Assembly (NCBI GenBank): GCA_963780045.1
Contig: CAVZZZ010000005.1
Coordinates: 1,240,001 to 1,304,000 of the forward strand
DNA: 64,000 nucleotides
DNA from: JANXQG01 sp963780045
GTDB taxonomy: Bacteria; Planctomycetota; Planctomycetia; Pirellulales; Thermoguttaceae
Reading direction: 5' to 3'
Shown: piece after piece, positions 18,503 through 26,870 of the stretch
Numbering within the stretch: position 1 is the first letter of the stretch
How the letters are laid out: every line of letters starts with the position of its first letter
The notes under the pieces: generated by a model
Databases searched by the model: none
What the model was told of the DNA's origin: nothing
The model's input: the letters and a program-made list of their open reading frames with translations, nothing else
Made by a program: the position numbers and the translations under genes

Positions 18503-20332
18503 ATGTGGCAAATCGGCATTTTTGAGGACCAGCAACTGCTGCACTCCGTCGATGTGGAAGGCCCGGTGGAAATGGGCCGGCAGCAGAAGGGCGAGCCGAG
18601 TCCGTTCGAGAAGCGGGCTTTGAGCCCCGGGGCACCCGCTTGCGGGTCGCGGATCGTCATCGCGGCCGAAGACGGGGAACGAACCATTTCGCGGAGGCAC
18701 TTGCGGCTGGAGGCCGGGCCCAACGGTTCGCTCCTGGTCAAGAACCTGGGCAAATCGGCGATCGGCATCGAAAACGACGATCCCGTCGGGCCTTCCGAGT
18801 CGCGCGAAACGGGCCTTCCGGCGCGTTTGATCCTCGGTTGCAAGGTCGTGCGCGTCCAGGCCCTCGGCGCCCCGGAGGAGCCGCCAGGCAGCCTTAAATC
18901 GCTTTCCGACACGACCGCCCCGCCGACGGCCGAGTCGTCGTCCCCGCAACGCTTTCCGGGGCTCGCCGGCGGGTCGGAGATGACGGACAAGCGGCTGTTG
19001 CAGTGGCTGAAGACGGCGATGGGCGTTTTTCAGGCCGCCGCCGGCGACGACCAGTTTTTTCAAAGGGCGGCGCAGGCCGTCGTCGACATCATCGGCCTCG
19101 ATACGGGCCGGGTCCTGCTCTGGGAGGACAACGGATGGCAGCAGCGGGCGCTCGCGGCGGCGTCCCCGCGAATTGCGCAGGCGGACCGAGATCCCAGCAT
19201 GAGGATCCTGAACAAGGTGCGCCAGGAGAAACGGACCTTCTGGGACCTGCCGACGGCCGACCTTACCAGCAGCCAGATCGGCCTGGATGCCGTCGTTGCC
19301 GCGCCGGTGCTGTTGCCCAACGGCGAAGTCCGCGGCGCGGTCTATGGCGACCGCTGCTCGGCCGAGTTCCACCGGCAAGCGACGATTACCGAATTGGAGG
19401 CCATGCTCGTGGAGCTGATCGCCAGCGGCGTGGCCGCGGGAATGGCACGCGCCGACCAGGAGCGCGCCGCGGCGAACATGCGCGTGCGGTTCGAGCAGTT
19501 CTTCACTCCCGAACTTGCCCAGCAGTTGACCGGGCATCTCGATCTGCTCCGCGGCCGAGACGTGGAAGTGACGCTCTTGTTTTGCGACATCCGCGGTTTC
19601 AGCCGGATCACCGAGCGGCTCGGGCCCGGCAAGACTGTCGAGTGGATCGGGGACGCGATGGAAACGCTTTCAGACTGCGTCCGCGCGCATGCGGGCGTGC
19701 TCGTCGACTACATCGGCGATGAACTCATGGCGATGTGGGGGGCCCCGACCGTGCAGCCGGACCATGCCCGGCTTGCTTGCCGCGCCGCGGCCGACATGCT
19801 GGCGGCCATTCCCGCGCTCAACGCGCGCTGGAGCGCGACGATCCAAGAGCGGATGGCGGTCGGGATAGGCGTCAATTCGGGCGTGGCCCGCGTGGGCAAC
19901 GTCGGCTCGCAGCACAAGTTCAAGTACGGCCCCTTGGGAAACACCGTCAACCTGGCCAGTCGCGTTCAAGGCGCGACGAAGTATCTGCGCTCGCCGATCC
20001 TGGTTACCGGCTCGACGCGGCAACTCGTCGCCGACGAGTTCCCCGTTCGACGCCTGTGCCGGGTCCGCGTCGTCAACATTGCCGAGCCGGTCGAGCTTTA
20101 CGAATTGGCCGCGCCCAATCTATCGGACTGGACCAGGCTGAAGGGCACTTACGAGGACGGTCTTGCCGCTTTCGAGCGGGGAGAATTTCGCATTGCCGCG
20201 CAGCGGATCGCGGGGCTGCTCAACGAGTGGCCGGATGACGGGCCGTCGGTCCTGTTGCTTTCCCGCGCCGCCGACAGCCTTCTCAAGTCAGCGCCCAACT
20301 GGGACCCCGTCTGGGAACTGCCCGGCAAATGA
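18503..20332 (+). CDS. FHA-GAF class III adenylate/guanylate cyclase
   Basis: About 609 residues; ATG at 18503 was preferred over TTG at 18494. Residues about 20-120 look like an FHA phosphothreonine-binding domain (RTISRRHLRLE, then LLVKNLGKS). Residues about 165-310 are GAF-like (FFQRAAQAVVDIIGLDTGRV, then VVAAPVLLPNGEVRGAVYGD). Residues about 340-520 are a class III catalytic domain: FCDIRGFSRITERLG with the first metal Asp, YIGDELMAMWGAP with the second, KYGPLGNTVNLASRVQGATK with the transition-state Asn and Arg. All catalytic positions I can check are present. No transmembrane segment is seen, so it is cytoplasmic. It ends the respiratory operon, 11 bases after a cytochrome gene. It should make cAMP or cGMP; the nearby cNMP-binding iron-sulfur protein is the likely target. 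FHA implies input from a Ser/Thr kinase and GAF a ligand input (inference). Confidence 0.88.
   Translation: MWQIGIFEDQQLLHSVDVEGPVEMGRQQKGEPSPFEKRALSPGAPACGSRIVIAAEDGERTISRRHLRLEAGPNGSLLVKNLGKSAIGIENDDPVGPSESRETGLPARLILGCKVVRVQALGAPEEPPGSLKSLSDTTAPPTAESSSPQRFPGLAGGSEMTDKRLLQWLKTAMGVFQAAAGDDQFFQRAAQAVVDIIGLDTGRVLLWEDNGWQQRALAAASPRIAQADRDPSMRILNKVRQEKRTFWDLPTADLTSSQIGLDAVVAAPVLLPNGEVRGAVYGDRCSAEFHRQATITELEAMLVELIASGVAAGMARADQERAAANMRVRFEQFFTPELAQQLTGHLDLLRGRDVEVTLLFCDIRGFSRITERLGPGKTVEWIGDAMETLSDCVRAHAGVLVDYIGDELMAMWGAPTVQPDHARLACRAAADMLAAIPALNARWSATIQERMAVGIGVNSGVARVGNVGSQHKFKYGPLGNTVNLASRVQGATKYLRSPILVTGSTRQLVADEFPVRRLCRVRVVNIAEPVELYELAAPNLSDWTRLKGTYEDGLAAFERGEFRIAAQRIAGLLNEWPDDGPSVLLLSRAADSLLKSAPNWDPVWELPGK
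18624..18652. repeat. Short in-frame GC palindrome inside the FHA domain
   Basis: GCCCCGGGGCACCCGCTTGC followed by GGGTCGCGG, encoding SPGAPACGSR in an FHA loop of the cyclase. Same family as 18314-18344. Confidence 0.5.
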
Positions 20333-20400
20333 CTGTCCGTCTAGACGCAGTTGGATGACATTGATTCGTTGATGGTTGGGCTGCGCACGTACAGTGTCAT

Positions 20401-21861
20401 TCAATGGGGTCCGTGAACGCTAGCCGACAGCGCCTGGGCCGCCAATTGGGCCTGCCGCGAGTAATCGATCGATTCGCCGAGGATGCGGGCCGATTCCTGC
20501 GGAGCGTGAAAGCCCATCGAGTTCTCGGCCGCGACAAAGTCCAATCGCCACTGCGCCTTGCGCTGCAGCTCCCAGACGTCGCCGAGCTGCTTGTCCGTGG
20601 CCCCCGCCTTCTTGGCCGCGACAATGGCGTCCAACATGCCGGTCAACGCGGCGCCCGCACGCTTCATCAGTTCGTAGTTGCGGTTCTGGATCGTCAGCAC
20701 GCGCGATTTCAGTTCCTCTTCTGGATAAGGGTGGCAGACCTGGCACGCCCGATTGATCATCAACAGCGGGCTGCGCACATAATGGTCGGACACCTTCATC
20801 GCGCCCTCGCGCAGGTAGGGCATGTGGCAGTCGGCGCAGGAGACGCCGCTGCGCGCATGGATGCCCTGGCTCCACATCTCGAATTCCGGGTGCTGGGCCT
20901 TCAACACTTCCGCGCCGGTCTCGGCGTGCTTCCAGTCGAAGAAGCGGTGCCCGTCGCTGAACTTGTATCCGTCGTAATAGGCCTCGATCTCTTCCACTTT
21001 CAGGCCGTTGTTCCAGGGAAAAAAGAGCGTGGTCTTCGGGCCGCAGTAGTATTCCACGTGGCATTGGGCGCAGACGTACGACCGCATTTCCTGCCGCGTG
21101 GCGTCGCGATTGGGATCGTAGTCTTCGACGCCTTCGTGCTTCTTGAGGGCCTTGATCCCGAGGATAAACCCCGGACGGGTGACGCGCAGCTCCATCGTCT
21201 TCGGATCGTGGCAATCGACGCAACTGACCGGATGCGCGCCGTCGGCGTGCTTGAACTCTCCGCCGGTAAGGCCGGGCGCGGGATTCTCCGAGCCGGTCTT
21301 GGCCACCAGCTTGTGCGCGTCCTGATAGTTCATCGCGCAGACGGCCTCGAACCCTTTCATCACGTCGCCGTTGCCTGCCTTGCGGTAAGCGGGAATGATC
21401 GACGCATGGCAATGGAGGCAAGAGCCGGGCTGCGGGCGCTCCGTGACCCGGCGAGTACGCTCCTGATCGAGGAGCATGAAGGCATGGCCGCGGCGATCGT
21501 GGTAGTCCAACGAGAAGGCGTACCCGGCGAAGAGGCGATTCAGCCACGGATCGCGCTCGGCTTTTTGCTGCGGGGCCGGCGCATCGCCGCCGCCGAAGTT
21601 GGTCCGCGAGGCCTCGGTGGTCCGCTTGTACTGGTCGTATTCGCGCGGCCAGTTCATGCCCCAAGGCTCCGGATCCGTCGTATCCTCGGTCACATTCACG
21701 AGCTTGAGGTAAGGATTCTTCGCCTCCTGCTTGCGCTGGAAGATGTTGATCAAAAGCGCGGTAACCGCGGCCGCTAACACGGCCGTGAAGACGATCACGC
21801 CGATGAAGCCCAAGGCCCACCGGCCAATTTTTCCGGATCGAAGATTGTTTTGCTGGGTCAT
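20401..21861 (-). CDS. nrfA: Ammonia-forming cytochrome c nitrite reductase, CXXCH type
   Basis: 486 residues from the ATG at 21861, preceded by GAAGAGG nine bases upstream. It reduces nitrite to ammonium with six electrons in the periplasm. An N-terminal hydrophobic anchor (ALGFIGVIVFTAVLAAAVTALL) is followed by five haem motifs: CLHCH (21406-21420), CVDCH, CAQCH, CADCH and CQVCH. Family landmarks are clear: CAQCHVEYYCGPK, the stretch GIHARSGVSCADCHMPY with the catalytic-face residues, and HYVRSPLL. In most NrfA proteins the catalytic haem 1 is bound by CXXCK; here the first motif is CXXCH, giving His instead of Lys as proximal ligand, a variant known from some lineages. The gene is 20 bases downstream of nrfH and convergent with the respiratory operon. 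Confidence 0.93.
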   Translation of the reverse strand: MTQQNNLRSGKIGRWALGFIGVIVFTAVLAAAVTALLINIFQRKQEAKNPYLKLVNVTEDTTDPEPWGMNWPREYDQYKRTTEASRTNFGGGDAPAPQQKAERDPWLNRLFAGYAFSLDYHDRRGHAFMLLDQERTRRVTERPQPGSCLHCHASIIPAYRKAGNGDVMKGFEAVCAMNYQDAHKLVAKTGSENPAPGLTGGEFKHADGAHPVSCVDCHDPKTMELRVTRPGFILGIKALKKHEGVEDYDPNRDATRQEMRSYVCAQCHVEYYCGPKTTLFFPWNNGLKVEEIEAYYDGYKFSDGHRFFDWKHAETGAEVLKAQHPEFEMWSQGIHARSGVSCADCHMPYLREGAMKVSDHYVRSPLLMINRACQVCHPYPEEELKSRVLTIQNRNYELMKRAGAALTGMLDAIVAAKKAGATDKQLGDVWELQRKAQWRLDFVAAENSMGFHAPQESARILGESIDYSRQAQLAAQALSASVHGPH

Positions 21862-21881
21862 CGCATTAACCTCTTCACTAT

Positions 21882-22346
21882 TTAACGTCGCGCGCCGTGC
21901 CCGACGCTGGCATGACAATGTACGCACTGCACGGCGTCGGCGTCGGTCTTCGCGCCCTGAACGATGTCATGCACGAAGTCTCCGTGGCAGTGGAGGCAGT
22001 TGTCCTGGAGGATCTTCGCATTGACCGGCTTGATGAGGATCGGTTCGTGAAAATCCTGGAGCGTGAATCCTTTGGAGTGGTGATAGCCGTTGGACGCCTT
22101 GGCCAGGTACTTGCCGACCAAATCGTGCGGCAGGTGGCAATCGACGCACGTTGCGACCGCGTGGTGCGGGCCTTTCTGCCACGAGTCGTACTCGTCGTTC
22201 ATAATATGGCAGTTCGCGCAGGCCTTCGGATCGGTGGAGAAATAGGAAAAGCCCTCCGCGTAATAGAACGTATAGCCGCCTACCCCCGCAAGGACGCCGA
22301 CGAGCGCGGCGAACAGCAAGAGCGACTTATAGACGATTGCGCTCAT
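21882..22346 (-). CDS. nrfH: NrfH-type tetraheme quinol dehydrogenase, membrane anchor for NrfA
   Basis: 154 residues. One N-terminal transmembrane helix (LLLFAALVGVLAGVGGYTFYY) precedes four haem motifs: CANCH, CVDCH, CLHCH and CVHCH. CANCHIMNDEYDSWQKGPHH and the following CVDCHLPHD match the NapC/NirT/NrfH family. NrfH oxidises menaquinol and passes electrons to NrfA in the NrfHA complex. A GAAAAAGG stretch lies nine bases before the ATG. The first 19 codons and 54 upstream bases are duplicated 1.3 kb away (23599-23707). Confidence 0.93.
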   Translation of the reverse strand: MSAIVYKSLLLFAALVGVLAGVGGYTFYYAEGFSYFSTDPKACANCHIMNDEYDSWQKGPHHAVATCVDCHLPHDLVGKYLAKASNGYHHSKGFTLQDFHEPILIKPVNAKILQDNCLHCHGDFVHDIVQGAKTDADAVQCVHCHASVGHGARR

Positions 22347-22400
22347 GGCAGCCTTTTTCGCGAAACTGGTCCAGGAATCCGACCTCTCGAATGCCTAGAG
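22292..22400. repeat. 109-base direct repeat, copy 1 (functional nrfH 5' end)
   Basis: Covers the upstream region and first 19 codons of nrfH. It matches 23599-23707 at 103 of 109 positions without gaps. Both copies have the same orientation and flank the ankyrin gene. Confidence 0.9.
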
Positions 22401-22528
22401 TATAGATGCGACGAGACGGGCTGTACATCGACCGCTAGCCGGGAACTTGGCCGACGTAGCGCCCGCCGCCACGTAGCTGTCGCCGCTTCAGCGTATCCGC
22501 TTTGCTCGTTCCCTTTTCTGCTTCAGTA

Positions 22529-23491
22529 CTAATTGGACTTATCCCCTTTCCCATCGCGATCCAGCCGTCCCTCGATCTGCCGCGCGATCTCCGCGTTCCT
22601 CACCTTCTCCTTCTCGAAATCAACCCCGTGCTTCTCCATGAACTCCATACACTTCCGTCTCGCCGCCACAAAGGGGCTCTTGGGGTCGAGATTATGAAAC
22701 TCCATAAACTTGCTAACAGGATAGCCGTTCTCTTCCGTGGCGCGGAAATCGGCGCCCGCCTCCAGAAGCACAAGCATGACGTCGTACGAGCGCATCGTGG
22801 CGGCAGCCATCAGCGGCGTCCAACCCATTGCGTTCCGTGCATTTAGGTCCGCCCCGGCCTTAACCAGGATGCGGGCGTTTTCGGGATTGCGAGACTCCAT
22901 CGCGTTGTAGATCGGCGTGGCTTTGTAGTTCACATGAGGGGCTTCTTTGGAGTTCACGGGACGGGGTTTAGGACGAGAACGAAGATTTGGATTTCCGCCG
23001 TGCGCCAGCACGATCTTGAGGAATTCCGGACCCGACCGCTGGGCTGCCGTAGCTATCGCCGAGTCTCCGTCGTCCGTTTGTTGGTTTGGGTCGGCGCCGC
23101 GCTCGAGCAATCGCTGGAAGCCCGCGGTGTTCCCGCCGGATATCGAGTAGATGAGCGGCGTCAGCCCTTCCTTTCCGCGCGCGTTGACGCCGACCCCGGC
23201 GGCAATAAGCGCGTCGATCCGCCGGCAATCGCCTTCTCGCGCCGCTTCGGCAAGCCCGGCAACCTTGGGATCGGAGAAGAAGTCCTGGGCCTTGTAAATT
23301 GGCCCGCGTCCTGCCCATGGCGAAGGCTCGATGGCGAGACAGTCGGCGCGGAAGTTTTCGGCTTTGTGCCTTGGTCCCCACGGGTCTGGGCGCGTAGCGA
23401 GAGTCACCGCAAGCGCAATGCACGCCGTGACCGAAACGGCTCCCAAGCCGATACTTAGATAGCAGACCGCGCGTCCTGAAAGCTTTGCCAT
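22529..23491 (-). CDS. Ankyrin-repeat protein with N-terminal membrane segment
   Basis: 320 residues. An N-terminal hydrophobic segment (VCYLSIGLGAVSVTACIALAVT) suggests membrane anchoring or export. Residues about 75-285 contain ankyrin repeats: LAEAAREGDCRRIDALIAAG, GLTPLIYSISGGNTAGFQRL with LLERGADPN, a degenerate repeat with LAHGGNPN, TPIYNAMESRNPENARILVK with AGADLNARN, and MGWTPLMAAATMRSYDVMLV with LLEAGADF. The C-terminus is charged. It probably binds another protein. It lies upstream of nrfH in the same orientation, between two copies of the nrfH 5' region, which suggests it entered or was duplicated into the nrf locus. A role in nitrite reduction is possible but only inferred from position. 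Confidence 0.8.
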   Translation of the reverse strand: MAKLSGRAVCYLSIGLGAVSVTACIALAVTLATRPDPWGPRHKAENFRADCLAIEPSPWAGRGPIYKAQDFFSDPKVAGLAEAAREGDCRRIDALIAAGVGVNARGKEGLTPLIYSISGGNTAGFQRLLERGADPNQQTDDGDSAIATAAQRSGPEFLKIVLAHGGNPNLRSRPKPRPVNSKEAPHVNYKATPIYNAMESRNPENARILVKAGADLNARNAMGWTPLMAAATMRSYDVMLVLLEAGADFRATEENGYPVSKFMEFHNLDPKSPFVAARRKCMEFMEKHGVDFEKEKVRNAEIARQIEGRLDRDGKGDKSN

Positions 23492-23533
23492 GTTCGTTGA
23501 CTCCGTCTGCCGGTCGTGCGCGGCGGTTTATCG

Positions 23534-23653
23534 TCAATTCCTAGCTTCGGGATCGAAATGGGGCGCATCTTCTATGGGTCCGCCGGTCAAGCTCGGTGGG
23601 ACGCCGACGAGCGCGGCGAAAAGCAAGAGCGACTTGAAGACGATTGCGCTCAT
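23534..23653 (-). pseudogene. Truncated second copy of the nrfH start
   Basis: The ATG at 23653 opens a 39-codon frame. Its first 19 residues (MSAIVFKSLLLFAALVGVP) match NrfH, then the sequence diverges to unrelated residues and stops at 23534. No haem motif is present. It is best seen as the remnant of a duplication of the nrfH 5' region. A short membrane peptide could still be made. Confidence 0.75.
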
Positions 23654-23707
23654 GGCCGCCTTTTTCGCGAAACGGGTCCAGGAATCCGAACTCTCGAATG
23701 CCTAGAG
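23599..23707. repeat. 109-base direct repeat, copy 2
   Basis: Duplicate of 22292-22400 with six substitutions and no indels. It includes the nrfH-type ribosome binding site and start codon, so it probably carries a leader or promoter like that of nrfH, now placed in front of the ankyrin gene. Confidence 0.9.
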
Positions 23708-23869
23708 TGTACGCGATGTCACGGCGCGTGCATAGCTAGAGGTCGCCGCCCTTTTCCTAGGGGCTGGGGAAGCGCACGGCGCAGTCCTTGTAGGAAGGCT
23801 GCTTTGAATAGGGATCGAAGTTCGTTCGAGCGATTCGCGCAACGCACCGCCGACCAGCGGTTTCCGCGC

Positions 23870-24495
23870 TCACCCTCCCTGATTTTCTTGCCCGCCCAGT
23901 GCCCGGTCCAGCAACTGCCGGGCCTCGGCGGGCATATACAGTTTGAGCGCCGCGGCCTGGCCGTTGGGCGACATCTTCGCCCACGTCCGCCGCAGGATGT
24001 TCACGACCTTCTCCGGCTCGTGCTCCTTGGAGAAGTCAGCGAAATAGTGTTCAAGGAAGACCAGACACGCCACGTCTTCCAGCAACTGCATTTCCGGATC
24101 GGTCTTGAGGTCTTTCTTTTGCAGAAGCTGCTGGATCCGCGACACGACGGCCTCGTCGAAACCAAGTTCGCGGAGAATCGCGCCGGCCTTTTCGGCATGA
24201 AAACCGTAAAGCCGGGTGCGCCAGCGGTGGTAGCCCGTACGGTCCATCGGAAAGTCGCTTCGCGGGATTTGCCAACGGCACAAGTGCTGCGATCGCGCCG
24301 CCAAACGCAGGGTCTCCGAGGCATCGGCGCAAGCTGTTCCAGCCAGTGGGTCATCCGCTGAGCATAGACCAACTCGAAGGGAGATTCCTTTCCTTCGAGT
24401 ACGATGCGGCGGGGATCCTCGGCGTTGGCCGCGTCGAAACGCGCAAAGGCGGCCTGAAGTCGTTCGTATTCGGATACGGGCATCGCAGATTCCAA
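23870..24495 (-). CDS. DUF4202 family protein (one frame break)
   Basis: About 208 residues when the two frames are joined near 24324, where one base appears to be missing. The joined chain contains PFELVYAQRMTHWLEQLAP, DASETLRLAARSQHLCRW, IPRSDFPMDRTGYHRWRTRL, FHAEKAGAILRELGFDE, QKKDLKTDPEMQLLEDVACL and VFLEHYFADFSKEHEPEKV. This is the full conserved pattern of DUF4202, a helical bacterial and fungal family without a firmly assigned biochemical role; the HxxxRW, D and H/ED positions suggest a metal site of HD type (inference). It is transcribed away from the nitrate/nitrite transporter gene with about 70 bases between the two, and sits next to the nrf genes. Start at 24495 or at the internal Met at 24483. 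Confidence 0.8.
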
Positions 24496-24567
24496 GTCGA
24501 CAGTTCAAACATCATAGCTTGTTCCCCCAGTCCATGCCAGGCCCGCCGCACTGCCGGAGACGCTACG

Positions 24568-25886
24568 ATGGACGCTGCGAAAAAGGCCGAACGAATTGAC
24601 CTGTTTCGATTCTCAACCCCGCAGATGCGGGCGTTCCACCTTACGTGGCTCGCCTTCTTTTTCTGCTTCTTTGCCTGGTTCGGCATCTCCCCGCTCATGC
24701 CGATCGTGCGCAAGGAGTTCCAGCTTACCAACGACCAAGTCGGTTGGTGCATCATTGCCGCGACGGCCTCGACGATTTTCGCCCGATTGTTCTGCGGCTG
24801 GCTCTGCGATCGCATCGGTCCGAGATTGACTTACACTTGGCTGCTGTGCGTCGGGTCGTTGGGCGTAACGAGCATCGGCCTGTCGCACGATTACGCGACG
24901 TTTCTGATATTCCGGCTGCTCCTCGGCGGGATCGGGGCCTCGTTCGTGATCACGCAATTTCATGCCACCATGATGTTTGCACCCAAGTGCGTGGGCACTG
25001 CCAACGCCGTGACGGCGGGCTGGGGCAACCTCGGTGGCGGAGCGACGCACCTGCTCATGCCCGCGCTGTTCGCATTGCTCGCGGGCCCTCTGGCCCTTGG
25101 CGAGCAACTCGGCTGGCGCGTTGCCATGGCGATTGTCGGTGGCCTGTGCTTTTTAATGGGCATCGTGTACTTCCGTTTTACGCAAGACACACCAGAAGGC
25201 AACTTCGCCGAACTGCGCACCGCGGGCAAGCTCCGTGAAAAGAAGGCGGTCAACGGGGCCTTTTTGGCGTCCCTGGGCGATTACCGAGTGTGGGCATTAT
25301 TTGTGGCCGACGCCGCCAGCTTCGGCATCGAAGTGACGATAAACAATATGGCCGCTCTGTATTTTACCGACGGCTTCAAACTGAGCTTATTCTGGGCCGG
25401 TTTGGCGGCGAGTCTTTGGATCTAATGAACCTCTTCGCCCGCGCCGTCGGCGGCATCCTGGGCGACCGTTTCGGGGCGCGCTGGGGGCTTCGCGGCCGTG
25501 TGTTTTGGCTCTTCCTTGTGCTCTTCATGGAGGGCTTGGCGCTGATGCTCTTCTCGCAGATGCGCGTGCTCGCCGTGGCGATTCCCGCATTTCCGGCCTT
25601 CGGCATTCTGGTTGACATGGCCTCCGGCGCAACGTACTCGGTGGTCCCCTTCATCAACAAGAAGGCATTAGGGGCGGTCGCGGGCGTCGTCGGCGCGGGA
25701 GGCAATGCCGGCGCCTTCGCCGCCGGGTTTCTCTTCAAGACCTCGACTGCCTATTGGCCCACGGCCCTGCTGGCACTCGGCATGGCAGTGACGGTTTGCG
25801 CGTTCCCTCCTCGTCGAAATGCGTTTCGGGCGGCTCTCGGATTGTCCTATCGCGTCAGGCAAGTTCGATGCCTGGCGAAACCGTAG
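24568..25886 (+). CDS. NarK/NasA-type nitrate/nitrite MFS transporter (one frame break)
   Basis: About 440 residues if one base is restored near 25414, in a short T run, joining ...FWAGLAASL to LMNLFARAVGG. Twelve hydrophobic segments are visible. Family marks include FAWFGISPLMPIVRKEFQLT, RLFCGWLCDRIGPR, the nitrate signature-like GWGNLGGGATHLLMP, and in the second half NLFARAVGGILGDRFGARWG with FGILVDMASGATYSVVPFI. These match the nitrate/nitrite porter family, whose Gly-rich signature and paired Arg residues bind the anion. The ATG at 24568 has GGAG eight bases upstream. It should import nitrate or exchange nitrate and nitrite across the inner membrane, supplying or relieving the NrfHA pathway next door. 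The last 25 residues look unlike the family and may be affected by a second indel. Confidence 0.85.
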
Positions 25887-25926
25887 GCAAACCGTAAAAC
25901 CGTAGTGATCGTGAAAGCGCTCTTGT

Positions 25927-26870
25927 GTGCTTCCATCGCTCTTGCTACCTTCGCCGCGCGAATATTCGGGGCCTGACGAAGCGCAACTGTCGAGGGTGGT
26001 AGTGCCAGAGCGCTCTTTCTTATCAACGATTGGGAATCCCCACAGCGTAATAACCGCGATTGATAGCGGGCTTCGCTTCCCGGAAGTCCTCGATGTCATG
26101 CGCGAGCGGTACGAGGGGGCAATCCGCAAGTTTGCGGCATTAGTGTCGGCGTCCGCCGACAGCGGCGATCTGCTGGGCCGGATTCGGACGAAAGAAATCC
26201 CGTCTAACGAAAGGATGGCGCTGCTGAAGATATTTCGCCGATGCGTCTCTGGGGTTTGCGACACCGAGGCGACGAAGAAGATAACGACGATCCCGACCAG
26301 CAGCTTCGTGGACAACTACGGGGCGACGTTTAAGCCGATAAACAAGCTGAGGGAGCAATTCGTGGACTTAAACGAGCCATTCCTTTGCTCGCTTTCAGTC
26401 GCAATCGGGGAATACGACAACCGGGGCCAGCAAGGCTACGTTCTTACGGGCCAGTTTTTCGACTGGTTCAATGAGCGCTTCAAGGGTCGAATGAGCATTG
26501 AGGGACCGCGAGGCGCCGGGCGGGATGTGGAGCTGTCGACGATTGTCCCTGGCTTTGAGGGCGCTTGCCCCTGCGATTTTGTTGTTCGCGATGCAAAGAC
26601 CCTCGCGGTGCTGACCGTCGGATTTGCTCGTTATGACTCGACGCGGGTCGGGCGCAATCAGACGATCGTACGGGCGGAAATGCCGGGAAGGTATACATGA
26701 TCCGCGAACACTACATGAAAGGTGCCGCCCGAATCCGCATCCTTTTTGTCGCCGACGGCCCGGGCCTTGCGCACGGCGACACGTGGCAAGAAGCGGTAAG
26801 ATTTGGACGGAATGTGGGACGGCAATGTCCGCGTTTCGACGTTGAAACTCGCCGGGGAAAGGGTTACTGA
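25927..26870 (+). CDS. Probable type II restriction endonuclease (one frame break)
   Basis: About 314 residues when the frame is changed near 26656. The central part has CPCDFVVRDAKTLAVLTVGF then ARYDSTR, and in the other frame DDRTGGNAGKVYMIREHYMK. The combined pattern (PxDFVV...F-ARYDSxRxG...DDRTGG) is one I associate with a family of type II restriction endonucleases; the acidic residues could be the metal site. The gene converges on the methyltransferase gene and their ends overlap by seven bases, a typical restriction-modification layout. The start is uncertain (GTG at 25927 is the most upstream possibility). Recognition site and fine family cannot be told by eye. As written the frame break would abolish the C-terminal quarter. 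Confidence 0.6.

Noticed and set aside
20333..20400. Strong bidirectional terminator between the cyclase and nrfA
   Set aside because: An 11-base imperfect stem (GATGACATTG / CAGTGTCATTC) exists, but the loop is long and no U-tract follows.
20404..21777. 457-codon frame on the plus strand
   Set aside because: Exact antisense of nrfA, which carries five haem motifs and family signatures.
22347..22528. FNR-type operator upstream of nrfH
   Set aside because: No clear TTGAT-N4-ATCAA palindrome was found by eye.
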